Shown piece by piece: positions 14,929 to 23,656 of a stretch of DNA of 64,000 nucleotides (positions are counted from its first letter, which is position 1; every line of letters begins with the position of its first letter). Below the pieces are notes generated by a model. The model worked only from the letters and a program-made list of their open reading frames with translations. It had not been told where the DNA came from and searched no databases. Location of the stretch: the IMG/VR virus record IMGVR_UViG_3300046809_000224, positions 1-64,000 of that record; one strand, given 5' to 3'. The translations under genes were made by a program, and so were the position numbers. Source of the stretch: a virus.

Positions 14929-15921
14929 CTATCGCTTCTTGCCGATCTCGCTGATAGCGCTCGCAAGCTTGTCTGTGACCAGATGAGAATAGCGCTTCGT
15001 CGACACAACCGACTTGTGCCCGAGGACGCCGCCGACCGTGAACAAGTCGATTCCTGCGTTGATCATTTCCGACGCGGCACCGTGGCGCAGGTCATGAAAT
15101 TTTGTCTCTGGATGGCCAGCCAATTCGCGCGCTTTCATCCACTCGGTCTCGAACTGCTTCACTGTGACCGTGAACCGAACCCGGCGCGCTAGTACGGCGA
15201 TGCGCGGGTGAATTGGCACGATACGCGGTCGACCATTCTTTGTGTCCGCCAGCGAGAACCCCTGCCGCGTCACTTTGGCCTTCATTATCTCACCGCGCCG
15301 CATGCCCGAGTAAAACGCTATGCGGATGGCCGCGCGAACCTGGCGATTCGTACAGGCGCGCGCGATCTCCAGCATCTCCTCTCGTTGAGGATAATGATGG
15401 CGCTCGTTGTTAACCGGGGGGATGACCATCCGAGACGTCTGGTCAACGTCCAGGCGGCCGACCTTGTGGGCATACTTGATAGCTGCCCGGATGTACGCGA
15501 GGATGTTCCGGATAGCGCCGTCGGTCAGTGGACGCTTCGGGCGCCCGTTGCGGTCCTTGCTGGCCCGGAGATAACCGACAAACCCCTTCGACCAATTGTG
15601 CAGGTCAGTCGCGTCTTGATGCGAGTATTCCGGGCCCCACTTTTCCAGGATCTGGATTCGCTTCGTGGCGTCCTTCCAATCCCCGCTCTTGTCGGCCACG
15701 TGTGTGCTCACGCACTCGCCAATAGTTACGACCACCTTCCTTGTTCCGCTGGCGAGCGCGTAAATCTCCGCTTCCCACTTCCTCGCTAACTCATCTGCTT
15801 CCTTGGCAGATATTCCCGGAGGGAGAAGCTTGGTTTTTCGAACCTGCTCACCCTCGACGACACGCTTGAACGTCCAGCGGAGGCGCTTGCGGCCGGCCTT
15901 TGTAATGGTTTGGATTGACAT
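14929..15921 (-). CDS. int: Tyrosine-recombinase integrase
   Basis: 330 residues. It has an N-terminal arm-binding and core-binding region with KWGPEYSHQDATDLH and a C-terminal catalytic domain with Arg208 (FYSGMRRGEI), Lys228 (TKNGR), His276 and Arg279 (HDLRH), His302 (LGHKS) and the nucleophile Tyr311 (KRYSHL). Residue numbers are hand counts. Its 3' end faces the tRNA-Leu fragment, the usual order int-attP. It integrates and, with the excisionase, excises the phage. Confidence 0.95.
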   Translation of the reverse strand: MSIQTITKAGRKRLRWTFKRVVEGEQVRKTKLLPPGISAKEADELARKWEAEIYALASGTRKVVVTIGECVSTHVADKSGDWKDATKRIQILEKWGPEYSHQDATDLHNWSKGFVGYLRASKDRNGRPKRPLTDGAIRNILAYIRAAIKYAHKVGRLDVDQTSRMVIPPVNNERHHYPQREEMLEIARACTNRQVRAAIRIAFYSGMRRGEIMKAKVTRQGFSLADTKNGRPRIVPIHPRIAVLARRVRFTVTVKQFETEWMKARELAGHPETKFHDLRHGAASEMINAGIDLFTVGGVLGHKSVVSTKRYSHLVTDKLASAISEIGKKR

Positions 15922-16094
15922 GATGCGAGGAAGTCGTAGAGAGAATCAAGATCGTAGACATACGTCTTGTGGCCAAGGCGATAGCGCTTGATGTGCGTCC
16001 CGCCCCGGTCGATTCTGCTGATTGATGCGTATGGCACGCCGAGGATGGCGGCGGCCTCCTTCGCGCTCACGCGCTTTCCTTCGGCGATACCCAT
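15786..16094 (-). CDS. xis: Putative excisionase / AlpA-like regulator
   Basis: 102 residues. KRVSAKEAAAILGVPYASISRID is a winged-helix DNA-binding helix-turn-helix of the MerR/excisionase type, followed by the wing segment KRYRLGHKTYVYDLDSLYDFL. It sits directly upstream of integrase and overlaps it by about 135 bases in another frame; the overlapping tail is Ser/Arg-rich and probably unstructured. GGGAGG precedes the ATG. Confidence 0.7.
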   Translation of the reverse strand: MGIAEGKRVSAKEAAAILGVPYASISRIDRGGTHIKRYRLGHKTYVYDLDSLYDFLASCQSKPLQRPAASASAGRSSVSSRVSRFEKPSFSLREYLPRKQMS

Positions 16095-16146
16095 TCAACC
16101 TCCCAATCCTTATGTGTTGTTTCAATCACGCGTTGTGCTTCTTTCA

Positions 16147-16389
16147 TCATGCTGCCCGTTTCTCCGCTGCAAAAACATCCTGAAGCGCCTTGATCGCATC
16201 GGCATACAGGCGATCCTTCCAGCGGCGTCCGGCGTAGTTACCTCGCCTGCTCGGTGGTGCCATCCCCAATTCAAAGCTTCGGGCCTTTTCGCTCACGGTC
16301 ACCGCGCCGTGTCCCGGCCATTCGATGACGACGCCATAGCAGCCGATCTCTTCGCGCGTCCAGCCTTCCGGCAATGTTGGATCGCTCAT
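16147..16389 (-). CDS. Small early protein
   Basis: 80 residues. TLPEGWTREEIGCYGVVIEWPGHGAVTV forms a probable beta-rich N-terminus, followed by YAGRRWKDRLYADAIKALQDVFAAE, a C-terminal helix. The type is common in Burkholderia-like phages but has no function. It is in the leftward early operon and overlaps the upstream gene by ATGA. Confidence 0.65.
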   Translation of the reverse strand: MSDPTLPEGWTREEIGCYGVVIEWPGHGAVTVSEKARSFELGMAPPSRRGNYAGRRWKDRLYADAIKALQDVFAAEKRAA

Positions 16390-16523
16390 CCCACCACCTC
16401 CCCTTCCTCCAACTTCTCGAGCGCCTCAAGCGCCAGTCGCAGGGCGAATTCCGTGCGTGGACGGTCTGCGTTATTGGCAATCGCCCATCGGAGTTCGTCC
16501 TTTAGCGTTTCGATTTCTGTCAT
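16386..16523 (-). CDS. Small helical early protein
   Basis: A 45-residue frame beginning MTEIETLKDELRWAIANNA and ending in a Leu/Glu-rich helix (LEALEKLEEGEVVG). It starts inside the stop of the 118-residue protein and ends inside the start of the 80-residue protein (ATGA at both ends), which is strong evidence for a real coupled gene despite its size. Predicted all-helical; function unknown. Confidence 0.65.
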   Translation of the reverse strand: MTEIETLKDELRWAIANNADRPRTEFALRLALEALEKLEEGEVVG

Positions 16524-16876
16524 GGGGAGCCTTTTGCGATTTCTTCCTCAATTTCTCGATCGATGCTACGGAGCTTCCGTGCGCACTCGGTTTCCACCTC
16601 ATAGCGGAGCGCTTTGAGCGCCAGCAGCTTCGTGCTGTATAGCCAGCGCGCACCCTGCGAGGTAGTGCGATTCGTCTGGCCTCGACCATGGTTTATGGAA
16701 CTTGAACACGCCGGCTCTATGCGCCCATAAGACATGCCGCCGACGTGCAGAAAACCAGTGGAGAGTTCATTCCCCTTCGGCGGCGCAACATCTGGTGCTA
16801 CGGGTGCCGTGCGCCTCAGGGCGCATTCAGTCAATGCCGCTTCAAGCGTTTCGCGCTCTTTTTTGTTCATCGCCAT
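16520..16876 (-). CDS. Early protein of unknown function
   Basis: 118 residues, Lys/Glu-rich at both ends (MNKKERETLEAALTECALRR; IDREIEEEIAKG), with a polar, Gly-containing centre that may be disordered. Overlaps at both ends place it in the leftward operon. No recognisable domain. Confidence 0.6.
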   Translation of the reverse strand: MAMNKKERETLEAALTECALRRTAPVAPDVAPPKGNELSTGFLHVGGMSYGRIEPACSSSINHGRGQTNRTTSQGARWLYSTKLLALKALRYEVETECARKLRSIDREIEEEIAKGSP

Positions 16877-17070
16877 GTTTTCGGCTCCCTAACCACATTA
16901 ATTCCCGCCGCAGACAGCGCCACGGCAACCTTGTCCTGCGAGTCGTCGGCCATCATCTGCGCAAACTTGCTGCAAAGGTCATGCACCTGATACGTCGTAG
17001 GCTGCTTTGCCAGCGAGAAGGAGCGGTGCGATTCGTCGAATGCTCGGCGGCTGTTGGTGTGGTTCATCAT
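16867..17070 (-). CDS. Small early protein
   Basis: 67 residues with a basic start (MMNHTNSRRAFDESHRS) and a helical part (VHDLCSKFAQMMADDSQDKVAVALSAAGI). It overlaps the genes on both sides by a few bases. No family recognised. Confidence 0.6.
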   Translation of the reverse strand: MMNHTNSRRAFDESHRSFSLAKQPTTYQVHDLCSKFAQMMADDSQDKVAVALSAAGINVVREPKTWR

Positions 17071-17348
17071 GGTCCCACGTTGATTGCAAACACCCTCACC
17101 GGCTCAGGCCCGAAGTGCGGGTGCAGGATGGTTCGTTCGACGTAGCCGCGCCACGGCTTGAGAATGCGGCGGTCCCAATCGTCGGCCTTCGGGTAGCCGA
17201 GCGTCAGGACGATTCGACCGTAGTGGCGATTCACCAGGCGCTTCGTCCAGTACTCATTCACAAGCCGATACTCTTCCGGCTTGTCACCGCGCTTGATGGC
17301 GTGGAAGTATTCGGCCTTGAGCGGCAAAACCAAGGTTGGCAGATTCAT
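17067..17348 (-). CDS. ASCH-domain protein
   Basis: 93 residues from the ATG at 17348. LPLKAEYFHAIKRGDKPEEYRL is the conserved ASCH beginning (hydrophobic strand, Lys, G-K-x-E-x-R), followed by IVLTLGYPKADD and a C-terminal strand. ASCH is a PUA-like beta-barrel that binds RNA or modified nucleosides. A second, longer ASCH-like protein is at 20952-21626. It overlaps neighbours by four bases. Confidence 0.75.
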   Translation of the reverse strand: MNLPTLVLPLKAEYFHAIKRGDKPEEYRLVNEYWTKRLVNRHYGRIVLTLGYPKADDWDRRILKPWRGYVERTILHPHFGPEPVRVFAINVGP

Positions 17349-17650
17349 CGGCTCGCCTCGAACATGTCGATCGTCTTCGTGTCGCGCTCGGGCTCGGGCT
17401 GTAGATTGGCGATGATGTGGCTCAAGCGCGTGCTGCCGTCGCCACCATATGGCAGGCACTGGCCGTCCCAGCCGACCTTCGCAAGGTCCGCCTCGCTTGT
17501 CATCGCAGTAGCTGCCGAATACTTGATCTGATCGCCCAAGGCATCGCCGAATATCTCGCGCTTCTCGTGTTCCGCGACTACACGGGCATGCTGCTCGTTA
17601 TCCGCCATCACAACGGCAGTCAGGCTGATCGTTAGTGCATACGGTTTCAT
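17345..17650 (-). CDS. Early protein of unknown function
   Basis: 101 residues from the ATG at 17650 with AAGGAGTG just upstream. MKPYALTISLTAVVMADNEQHARVVAEHEKREIFGDALG suggests a beta-alpha start, followed by a polar region. No domain recognised. It is directly downstream of the HNH-AP2 gene. Confidence 0.6.
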   Translation of the reverse strand: MKPYALTISLTAVVMADNEQHARVVAEHEKREIFGDALGDQIKYSAATAMTSEADLAKVGWDGQCLPYGGDGSTRLSHIIANLQPEPERDTKTIDMFEASR

Positions 17651-17651
17651 T

Positions 17652-18197
17652 TCACTCCTTTTTAGAAAGAGCGCGGATAGCCTCGGCGCATTTGTCCGCG
17701 CCGTCAGACTCTCCAGCCACATAGCTATCTGGCGGCATGCCGTGATTGGCGAACTCGCCATGAAGTTCCTCTCGCTTACGGACGGCCACGATGTTCGCCT
17801 CTTCCGGGGTATTGAACGAACCCAGGTAATACTGCTTCCTATTGAAATTCACTAATGCGCAGTACTTGCCTTTACGCTCGATAACACCCTTGTAACCGGT
17901 TGGATTGTTTCTCAGCAATCCTTTGTTGAGTCCGTTTTGTCCGCTTGTGCATACCCGTAGATTTGCGCGTCGATTGTCGAGCGTGTCCCCGTTGATATGG
18001 TCCACCTGCAATTTTTCGCCCTTATTAAGTCCGAACAAAAATCTGTGCAGATAGAGCATGAGCCGGTTATTCGTGGCAACCGTCACTTTCCTGCACGCGT
18101 ACCCCTTGTTGAAGTACCACTTCATGGCCGACAGAGCCTCAAAATCTTCGTCGTCTACGATTGCAACCTTGCCCTGGGTAAGAGGAATGCTCTTCAT
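17652..18197 (-). CDS. HNH homing endonuclease with AP2-type DNA-binding domain
   Basis: 181 residues. An N-terminal beta domain (WYFNKGYACR) precedes an HNH core with VDHINGDTLDNRRANLRV, the NxxxN and HIN motifs of phage homing nucleases. TGYKGVIERKGKYCALVNFNRKQYYLGSFNTPEEA is an AP2/ERF DNA-binding fold. The C-terminus resembles unrelated small early proteins, so it may have been captured. Likely a mobile free-standing nuclease. Confidence 0.88.
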   Translation of the reverse strand: MKSIPLTQGKVAIVDDEDFEALSAMKWYFNKGYACRKVTVATNNRLMLYLHRFLFGLNKGEKLQVDHINGDTLDNRRANLRVCTSGQNGLNKGLLRNNPTGYKGVIERKGKYCALVNFNRKQYYLGSFNTPEEANIVAVRKREELHGEFANHGMPPDSYVAGESDGADKCAEAIRALSKKE

Positions 18198-19142
18198 TTA
18201 TTTCTCTCCCGCTTTCTGTGACAGAGCGGCCGGAAGCGGCTTCCAATCACCGTCCTCGGGCTTGCCAAACGACAGGCCCGGTGTGAACACAAGGTTCTCG
18301 GTATATCGATCTTCGCAGCGATTCGCGCGAATCCACGATAATGGCCAGCACACTTCCCCGAATTCCCGCTTTCCGACGATGCGATATTTCATCTGCGTGC
18401 CATCATCGTGCAAGGCAACTCCGTCTCGATCACAGTCGGCGCCGTACTCAATGTTGTCGCCCTTGTATAGAAAGAAGAAACGTGACCCGACCTTCACGCC
18501 TAGTTCGCCCAGGTCGTTGACGATCCACTGCGGCTGCCACGCATCCCGCCCGTCTCCATTCTCAAGAGCGGCGGTGGGAGCGGTGGCATTCAACCGCTGC
18601 TCAAGCTGATAGTCAGTCAGCCATTCGGTTGTGTATCCGTCCAGCGTTCCATCAGGGTCCGGCGACAGACAGTCACCATCAGCACCGCTGTAGTTTTCGC
18701 CATTCCAAGTCCACAACGAAAGTCCCTCGCCGTCATAGTTGCGGTCGCGGATCAGAGCGAACTTGTGCGCCACCGCCTCTTTCCCTGCTGCCGCGAGTAG
18801 AGCGTCGCGCTCGGACTCAAGGGCGGTTAGGCGGGCGTTGAGCCGTTCGTTTTCCTCGGTTAGCAGCGCGTTTGCCTGTCGCTCAGATGCGAGCACTTCG
18901 GGCGACGACTCGGCGAGCGCCTTCTCTGCCAACCCTTGACGAATCGACGCGTCACGGATCGTCGCGTCGGCGAGAGACCGGGCGGCGTTAGCCTGCTTGC
19001 GAATCGCTGCTTCCAACTCGGCAATGCGGGCGGCTTGCTGCTCGATCAGGTCGGCGGCTTCCGTGGCAATCGACGGGACAGAAGGGATCGGAGCGCGCGT
19101 CTCGTGAAACAGGCGCAGCCGCTTAATCAGGTCTTCAACCAT
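18198..19142 (-). CDS. Ea22-like composite early protein with duplicated module
   Basis: 314 residues from the ATG at 19142 (GGAGA upstream). Residues about 25-120 are a coiled coil (LIEQQAARIAELEAAI; TEENERLNARLTALES). Residues about 127-184 contain RDRNYDGEGLSLWTWNGENYS and LDGYTTEWLTDYQLEQ, which recur in the rightward protein at 38983-39315. The C-terminal 110 residues are Trp/Asp-rich. Such mosaic proteins occur in lambdoid accessory early regions; role unknown. Confidence 0.65.
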   Translation of the reverse strand: MVEDLIKRLRLFHETRAPIPSVPSIATEAADLIEQQAARIAELEAAIRKQANAARSLADATIRDASIRQGLAEKALAESSPEVLASERQANALLTEENERLNARLTALESERDALLAAAGKEAVAHKFALIRDRNYDGEGLSLWTWNGENYSGADGDCLSPDPDGTLDGYTTEWLTDYQLEQRLNATAPTAALENGDGRDAWQPQWIVNDLGELGVKVGSRFFFLYKGDNIEYGADCDRDGVALHDDGTQMKYRIVGKREFGEVCWPLSWIRANRCEDRYTENLVFTPGLSFGKPEDGDWKPLPAALSQKAGEK

Positions 19143-19377
19143 TATTTGTCTCCTTGGCGAGGGCGCGGATAAAATCAACGCAATCGAGCACCGTCACTGG
19201 CGATAGAAACTGCGGACTCTTGTAATCGTCCGCAAGCGCCTTAGCACATCCCTCAAGCGCCGCGCGGTGGGATGCTTGCTCGATGGCGCGGGCGAAGTCG
19301 ATTAACGCCGACTCACTAGCATCCAGATCGAAGCCTGTCGTTTCCAGATGCATGCGCTTGATGTCGTCGTCAGTCAT
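19135..19377 (-). CDS. Small acidic early protein
   Basis: 80 residues: DIKRMHLETTGFDLDASESALIDFARAIEQA and a C-terminal helical segment with two Cys. It overlaps both neighbours. The N-terminal motif is seen in small phage early proteins, but function is unknown. Confidence 0.6.
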   Translation of the reverse strand: MTDDDIKRMHLETTGFDLDASESALIDFARAIEQASHRAALEGCAKALADDYKSPQFLSPVTVLDCVDFIRALAKETNNG

Positions 19378-20245
19378 GGCCGGCTCCGCTTGCAGGTTGC
19401 GCAGCGGTCAGATGGTTGCCAATCGCGTCAATAAGCTCCGTCTGCGCCGGGTGACCGTATTCGCTCGCATGCTGCTCAAGGTGATACTTGGCTTGACGCA
19501 AAAGTGTCAGCGCTACCTGTGTCTGTGCTGGTTGCGGGGCGGCGTAGACGATGCGCGTTGCGAAGCATGCCGGGTATTTCGCCATGTGGTCGTGCGCGTC
19601 TTTGCTGCAATCCGCCCACACGTCCTTATTCGCATGGATATTTTCTCGACACTGATAGATCGGCTCCGCTGCCACCTTTTCGGCGGTGAGAGCGGCGCGC
19701 ATTTCGTCCATGCTTGCCATGTCGAACATGCCCGGAAATGCTACTGCTGCATCGTCTTCATCTACCTGCGGTGGAATCCACTTGATGCCAGCGGCGTTGC
19801 ATTTGGCGATGATCTGTGCATCCGTCAACGATTCATGCGGTGCTGTCGTGCTGGCTATGAAGTCATAAGCCTCGATTGCCCATGCGTTCAGCCGGTCAAC
19901 ATCATCCGGGCCGTAATTGCTCATGTTCAATTCGATGTAATCGGCCAGCAGCGCTTCCCGCTCCCCAATCGCCCCATTTGCGGCGTCCTCACCGATATGC
20001 TGAGCGCGGCGGTTCCACCCGGCAATTGCCGATTGCTTGTGAAGACCATTCACCGCGTCAAAGCAACCCATCCGGTTGTTTGCGTAGCCGCGCTTTCCGT
20101 CAACGCCGCACACGGTGCACCGGACTAATGCAGCCCAGCGCGTAGCGTCCACTTCCTCGTATTCCTGCAACTCTGCTGCCCCGCCACAGAACGGGCACGG
20201 CTTCAGTTCCTCACCGCTCGGCTGAGTGTGATTTGTCGTGGTCAT
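19370..20245 (-). CDS. Lar-like restriction-alleviation/zinc-ribbon fusion protein
   Basis: 291 residues from the ATG at 20245. The N-terminal 70 residues have ELKPCPFCGGAAEL and VRCTVCGVDG, the paired zinc knuckles of the Lar restriction-alleviation family, ending in AIAGWNRRA, the family's C-terminal signature. The remaining 220 residues are a mosaic of helical segments with HANKDVWADCSKDAHD. If Lar-like, it would modulate host type I restriction; only the zinc domain supports this. Confidence 0.65.
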   Translation of the reverse strand: MTTTNHTQPSGEELKPCPFCGGAAELQEYEEVDATRWAALVRCTVCGVDGKRGYANNRMGCFDAVNGLHKQSAIAGWNRRAQHIGEDAANGAIGEREALLADYIELNMSNYGPDDVDRLNAWAIEAYDFIASTTAPHESLTDAQIIAKCNAAGIKWIPPQVDEDDAAVAFPGMFDMASMDEMRAALTAEKVAAEPIYQCRENIHANKDVWADCSKDAHDHMAKYPACFATRIVYAAPQPAQTQVALTLLRQAKYHLEQHASEYGHPAQTELIDAIGNHLTAAQPASGAGHD

Positions 20246-20955
20246 TTGCTGTCCTTTGCGCGAGCGAGTGTGTGGCGTGCGCGGCTCTGAACCCAATCTG
20301 CGAACTCCGTGTCATCTGCAAATGTCTCGTGGTCGAACCGCTTGGCATTGACGATGTTTTGCAGTTCCTTCACCGCCTCGTCTGCTTGCTCGGCGTCACC
20401 GCACGATTGCGCGGGAGCGGCGTATCCAATCTGCTCATACGCCTTGGCAATGACCTCGTGTGCCTTACCGCGGGCCTTGGAATCAGCCAGGGTCGAAGGC
20501 GTTTTTGTGAAGTGCTGCACCATCATTTGCAGCGTGTCGAGCAATTCACGTGTCAAGGCGTCCGCCGATTGCGCGGGAGCGGTGGGAAGGGGGCCAGTAA
20601 CGCCAGCCAGCTCCCACGTCTCAGTCCTCAGACGGTGCTCGATTTCCTCGCAGGCAAGATCAAAGACTGACTCGGCTTGCGTTGGGATTGCCGTACCTGA
20701 TTTCGAGAACCCTTGCTGCCGAACGGCGGCCACGATATGCAAGGCGCGCCGCTGCTCAAGCGCCACCGCGAGGTCAATCACGTCATCGGCCGTCACGGCA
20801 GGCTTGCTTGCAAGCAGGGCGCGTTGAGCCCACTTGACGGCCTTGGTGAAGCTCTTCAGGTTGCACGGGCAATATGGGTTGTCGGTGCTGAACGTGTCGC
20901 GCCAGCCTTTCTCGATCTGCTCATTGGTAAGCACTGCGTCTGTATCGGTATTCAT
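20242..20955 (-). CDS. Early protein of unknown function
   Basis: 237 residues. LTNEQIEKGWRDTFSTDNPYCPCNLKSFTKAVKWAQRALLA is a motif found in several phage early proteins of mosaic type. The rest is helical with a Gly/Pro-containing linker. It overlaps both neighbours by ATGA. No enzymatic motif seen. Confidence 0.55.
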   Translation of the reverse strand: MNTDTDAVLTNEQIEKGWRDTFSTDNPYCPCNLKSFTKAVKWAQRALLASKPAVTADDVIDLAVALEQRRALHIVAAVRQQGFSKSGTAIPTQAESVFDLACEEIEHRLRTETWELAGVTGPLPTAPAQSADALTRELLDTLQMMVQHFTKTPSTLADSKARGKAHEVIAKAYEQIGYAAPAQSCGDAEQADEAVKELQNIVNAKRFDHETFADDTEFADWVQSRARHTLARAKDSK

Positions 20956-21626
20956 GTCGGGTTCCTTGCGGGTGGGTCAGAACAGATGCGCTTGAATTCG
21001 ACGACCCAGACCCACGGGTTGTCTGCCCATGCGGCGCCAGCGGCTGGCTTTAGGCCATCCCAAAGACACATGTAAAGTTCGCGGGGCGTCAGGGTCTCGT
21101 CGGCGTCGGGCACGTGACGAAGGAAGTCGATCCCTTCAGCTTCGGCGTCCGCGTCGCTGCAGTCCTGCAGACGCTCAACACGCACGCCGGTGACTTCGAG
21201 CGTGACGCGAGACGCCCAGCGCGGCATGTGGATGGACGGCGTCCAGACCAGCGTTTCATCCGGCCGCGATGCGCGAAACCAGCAGTTCGCCGCCTTATGG
21301 TTTTCCGGGTTGGCGCGCTCTTCGCGATAGCTCGGCAGGTCCGATCCGCTACCCGGGCCGACGTATAAAAACGTCTCGCGCACCCACAGACGATCGCCAG
21401 GCTTACCGTATGGGCAACGGATGTGCTTGCTAATAACGCTCTCAGAACTACCCCACGCCCATTCGCCGGTCGGTTCGTCGGCGCCGCGCGCGTCATCCGT
21501 GCCGCGAAATTGAAAAATGTGATGCGCTCCTGTCGGCTTCACGATGCGGCGCGTCTGCGTCTTGCTGCCGTCGAGCAGAGCGCGCACCATCGGGCCGCTG
21601 AACAGGATCGGACGTTCTTTGCTCAT
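20952..21626 (-). CDS. ASCH-like phage protein
   Basis: 224 residues from the ATG at 21626. RPILFSGPMVRALLDGSKTQTRRIVKP is the standard opening of this phage family, with the K-T-Q-T-R-R motif of an ASCH/PUA-like fold. Further motifs CPYGKPGDRLWVRETF, MPRWASRVTLEVTGVRVERLQD and NPWVWVVEFKR are conserved in the same family. It probably binds RNA or nucleotides; the biological role is not established. Confidence 0.8.
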   Translation of the reverse strand: MSKERPILFSGPMVRALLDGSKTQTRRIVKPTGAHHIFQFRGTDDARGADEPTGEWAWGSSESVISKHIRCPYGKPGDRLWVRETFLYVGPGSGSDLPSYREERANPENHKAANCWFRASRPDETLVWTPSIHMPRWASRVTLEVTGVRVERLQDCSDADAEAEGIDFLRHVPDADETLTPRELYMCLWDGLKPAAGAAWADNPWVWVVEFKRICSDPPARNPT

Positions 21627-21733
21627 ATTCCCTCGCCGGCATAGCCGAACTGTTGATAGAAAAGTCGTGACTTCGCATGGCGCTCGAAAGCGCCTACGAT
21701 TGATTGTTGGGGGCCGCTGCATCGCGTTTTCAT
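21623..21733 (-). CDS. Very small early protein
   Basis: A 36-residue frame (MKTRCSGPQQSIVGAFER to FGYAGEGI) ending in an ATGA overlap with the ASCH-like gene. It fills most of the gap after the SSB gene. The ribosome site is weak, so expression may depend on coupling. A stem GGCGCT / AGCGCC (21677-21692) lies inside it. Confidence 0.4.
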   Translation of the reverse strand: MKTRCSGPQQSIVGAFERHAKSRLFYQQFGYAGEGI

Positions 21734-21779
21734 CGGGAACCGCTTGCGCCTATCCGATGCGATGCTGCGGCGGTAGTCG

Positions 21780-22208
21780 TCAGAAAGGCGCGTCGTCGTT
21801 CATGTCGTCAAAGCCACCGCCAGCCGGCGCACGTTGCGGAGCGGGACGTTGTTGTTGCGGCTTCGGTGCGGGCGCTTGCTGCTGCGGCTGCCCGCCACCA
21901 GCCAAATCAATCGCAGTGATACGGCCCGCTAGCTTCACGCCTTCCGTGCCGTCCGCCTTTTTGAACGTCTCGACGTGTGCGTCCTCGATTGCGACGGTCA
22001 CGAGCGATCCTTTCGTGAGGTACGGTGCCAACACTTCAGCACGCTTTCCCCACAGTGCGCCGTCAACCCATTGCGTAGGCTTCTTGCCGTCGTCGCCCTT
22101 GCGACCGTAACTGAACGCCAGCGATACGCTTGCAACGGCATCGCCGCCCGTTGTATTGCGCACCTCAACATCGCGGCCAACGCGGGCCAATCCGAAAATT
22201 TGAATCAT
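21780..22208 (-). CDS. ssb: Single-stranded DNA-binding protein (recombination-operon copy)
   Basis: 142 residues with an OB-fold (IFGLARVGRDVEVRNTTGGDAVASV, then QWVDGALWGKRAEVLAPYLTKGS) and a Gln/Pro-rich linker. The acidic tail DDMNDDAPF is the protein-docking tip. It lies downstream of the exonuclease and ERF genes, matching a role in phage recombination. It diverges from the second SSB at 35104-35550. Confidence 0.9.
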   Translation of the reverse strand: MIQIFGLARVGRDVEVRNTTGGDAVASVSLAFSYGRKGDDGKKPTQWVDGALWGKRAEVLAPYLTKGSLVTVAIEDAHVETFKKADGTEGVKLAGRITAIDLAGGGQPQQQAPAPKPQQQRPAPQRAPAGGGFDDMNDDAPF

Positions 22209-22226
22209 GATTCGCTCTTGTGTAAG

Positions 22227-22874
22227 TTAAGCGGCCATCGCCGCGATTTGCTTGTGAGTTGCATCGACTTCGAACAGGAACTGTCGAAGCTCTGCCTCGT
22301 ACTCTTTGATCAGTGCTTCGTCGCGCTCCCAGCGAAACACGAATAGCTGGAGCTTCTCGGGCATCTCAGGATCGAACGAGACGAAGTCGACAAACTCCGC
22401 GCCGGTGATCAGCATGTTGTGCAGGACCTGGTTGACGTAAGTCGGTGGCACGCGGTTTTCGGTCAGGTACTTGAAGTGCGTTTTGCTTTTCGGGCACTTC
22501 GCCTCCCAAATGCCGAACCTGCCTTCGTCTTCGAGAAAGCCATCGACGCTACAGCCGGCCATCATGTCTTCCCGATAGACAAAGCCGCTTTCCTGAACCG
22601 TGATACCGGTTTGGATCTCATATCGCATCCGGGCAAATGGCTCCTGTTCATGGCCGCGTTCGGTGTCGTCGTTTGAAAACTCGTCGGCGCACGGCTTGCA
22701 CAGCAGGCGCTCAAGCGCTAGCTGGACGCGGTAGTCGGCGCGCGTTGCAGCTTCGCCTGATTTAACCTTGGCAGTGACCGCGGAGGCCTTTGAACCGGTC
22801 GCCCTGCCCGAACGATCCGCGAACCATTCTGGCGTCCCCTGGGGATGCTCCGATACGATGAAATTCCGCTTCAT
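22227..22874 (-). CDS. YqaJ/lambda-exonuclease-type recombination nuclease
   Basis: 215 residues. GTPEWFADRSGRATGSKAS is the family start; the PD-(D/E)xK core shows CSVDGFLED and IWEAKCPK, giving the Asp, Glu and Lys of the active site. VNQVLHNMLITGAEFVDFVSF follows as usual. It resects DNA ends 5' to 3' so that the annealing protein can load. It overlaps the ERF gene by ATGA. Confidence 0.9.
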   Translation of the reverse strand: MKRNFIVSEHPQGTPEWFADRSGRATGSKASAVTAKVKSGEAATRADYRVQLALERLLCKPCADEFSNDDTERGHEQEPFARMRYEIQTGITVQESGFVYREDMMAGCSVDGFLEDEGRFGIWEAKCPKSKTHFKYLTENRVPPTYVNQVLHNMLITGAEFVDFVSFDPEMPEKLQLFVFRWERDEALIKEYEAELRQFLFEVDATHKQIAAMAA

Positions 22875-23656
22875 TGCGTGCTCCTTTCGATCTCGGCCTT
22901 TTTCTTGTCGGCCATCGTTTTGAACTGGTTCCAGCTCGCGACGTCGCTAATGGTTTCGAAGGCGGCCCCGGCCAGCGCACGGGTCTTGCGAACGTCTTCC
23001 ACCGTCTCCGCAGAATTAAGCGCTGCCTCCCACTTCATCCAGACGTCATCTGCGTTGACCTTGGCAAACCCTTGCGCGTCATCGTCCATTCCCTTCGTCG
23101 CAACGCCGGTAGCGGCTAGAAGGGTGTAGCGCTGCAGGTAACTGACCGTCGACGCAACCTGCTGAATGGCGTTCTTCTTGCCGCTGCTGTCGGGCATAGC
23201 CTCCATCGTGACTTTCTCGCTATGGCCCAGCACGTGCGTAATCACGCAGTCAACCGTGATCCGATCGCCTTCCTGGCTGACATCCCATCGGTGCGAGAGT
23301 TGATGTTTCGCCATGGCGGGACAGACAACCGCGGTCACATCGGATAGTTCGGCGTGCATGTACTTTGTTCCGCTGAACTCGACCGTCTTCTTTTTAAAGA
23401 TTTCCAGCGGTTCCGATTTGAAGGCGGTCATGGCGGCGACGTATGCCTTGCGGGCTTCGTTGGTCTCCCATCGCTCCTGGAGCGCCATCAGCTTTTCCAG
23501 CTTCTCAAGGTCGGCCCCGCTCTCAACTGCGATACGCAGCAGGTCTGCAGGCGTGGCGCTAACGACCGCGCGTTGCTGCTGCACGGCGGGCGGCTTGGCG
23601 GCGGCTGCCGGTGCCACGTCAATATCGGTAATGTCGGCCATGGTGGCTACTGTCAT
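22871..23656 (-). CDS. erf: ERF-family single-strand annealing recombinase
   Basis: 261 residues. KAYVAAMTAFKSEPLEIFKKK, HAELSDVTAVVCPAMAKHQLSHRW and STVSYLQRYTLLAATGVAT are diagnostic ERF motifs. A flexible Ala/Pro-rich N-terminus precedes them. It anneals complementary strands and could circularise the genome or repair forks. It is translationally coupled to the exonuclease downstream and to the coiled-coil protein upstream. Confidence 0.92.
   Translation of the reverse strand: MTVATMADITDIDVAPAAAAKPPAVQQQRAVVSATPADLLRIAVESGADLEKLEKLMALQERWETNEARKAYVAAMTAFKSEPLEIFKKKTVEFSGTKYMHAELSDVTAVVCPAMAKHQLSHRWDVSQEGDRITVDCVITHVLGHSEKVTMEAMPDSSGKKNAIQQVASTVSYLQRYTLLAATGVATKGMDDDAQGFAKVNADDVWMKWEAALNSAETVEDVRKTRALAGAAFETISDVASWNQFKTMADKKKAEIERSTQ

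Noticed and set aside
16067-16150. A 27-residue minus-strand frame between the 80-residue protein and the excisionase
   Set aside because: Overlaps are suggestive, but it is too short and has no protein character; left out.
19283-20128. A 281-residue plus-strand frame
   Set aside because: Opposite to the Lar-like gene, Cys/Arg-rich with no motif; neighbours on the minus strand are tightly coupled.
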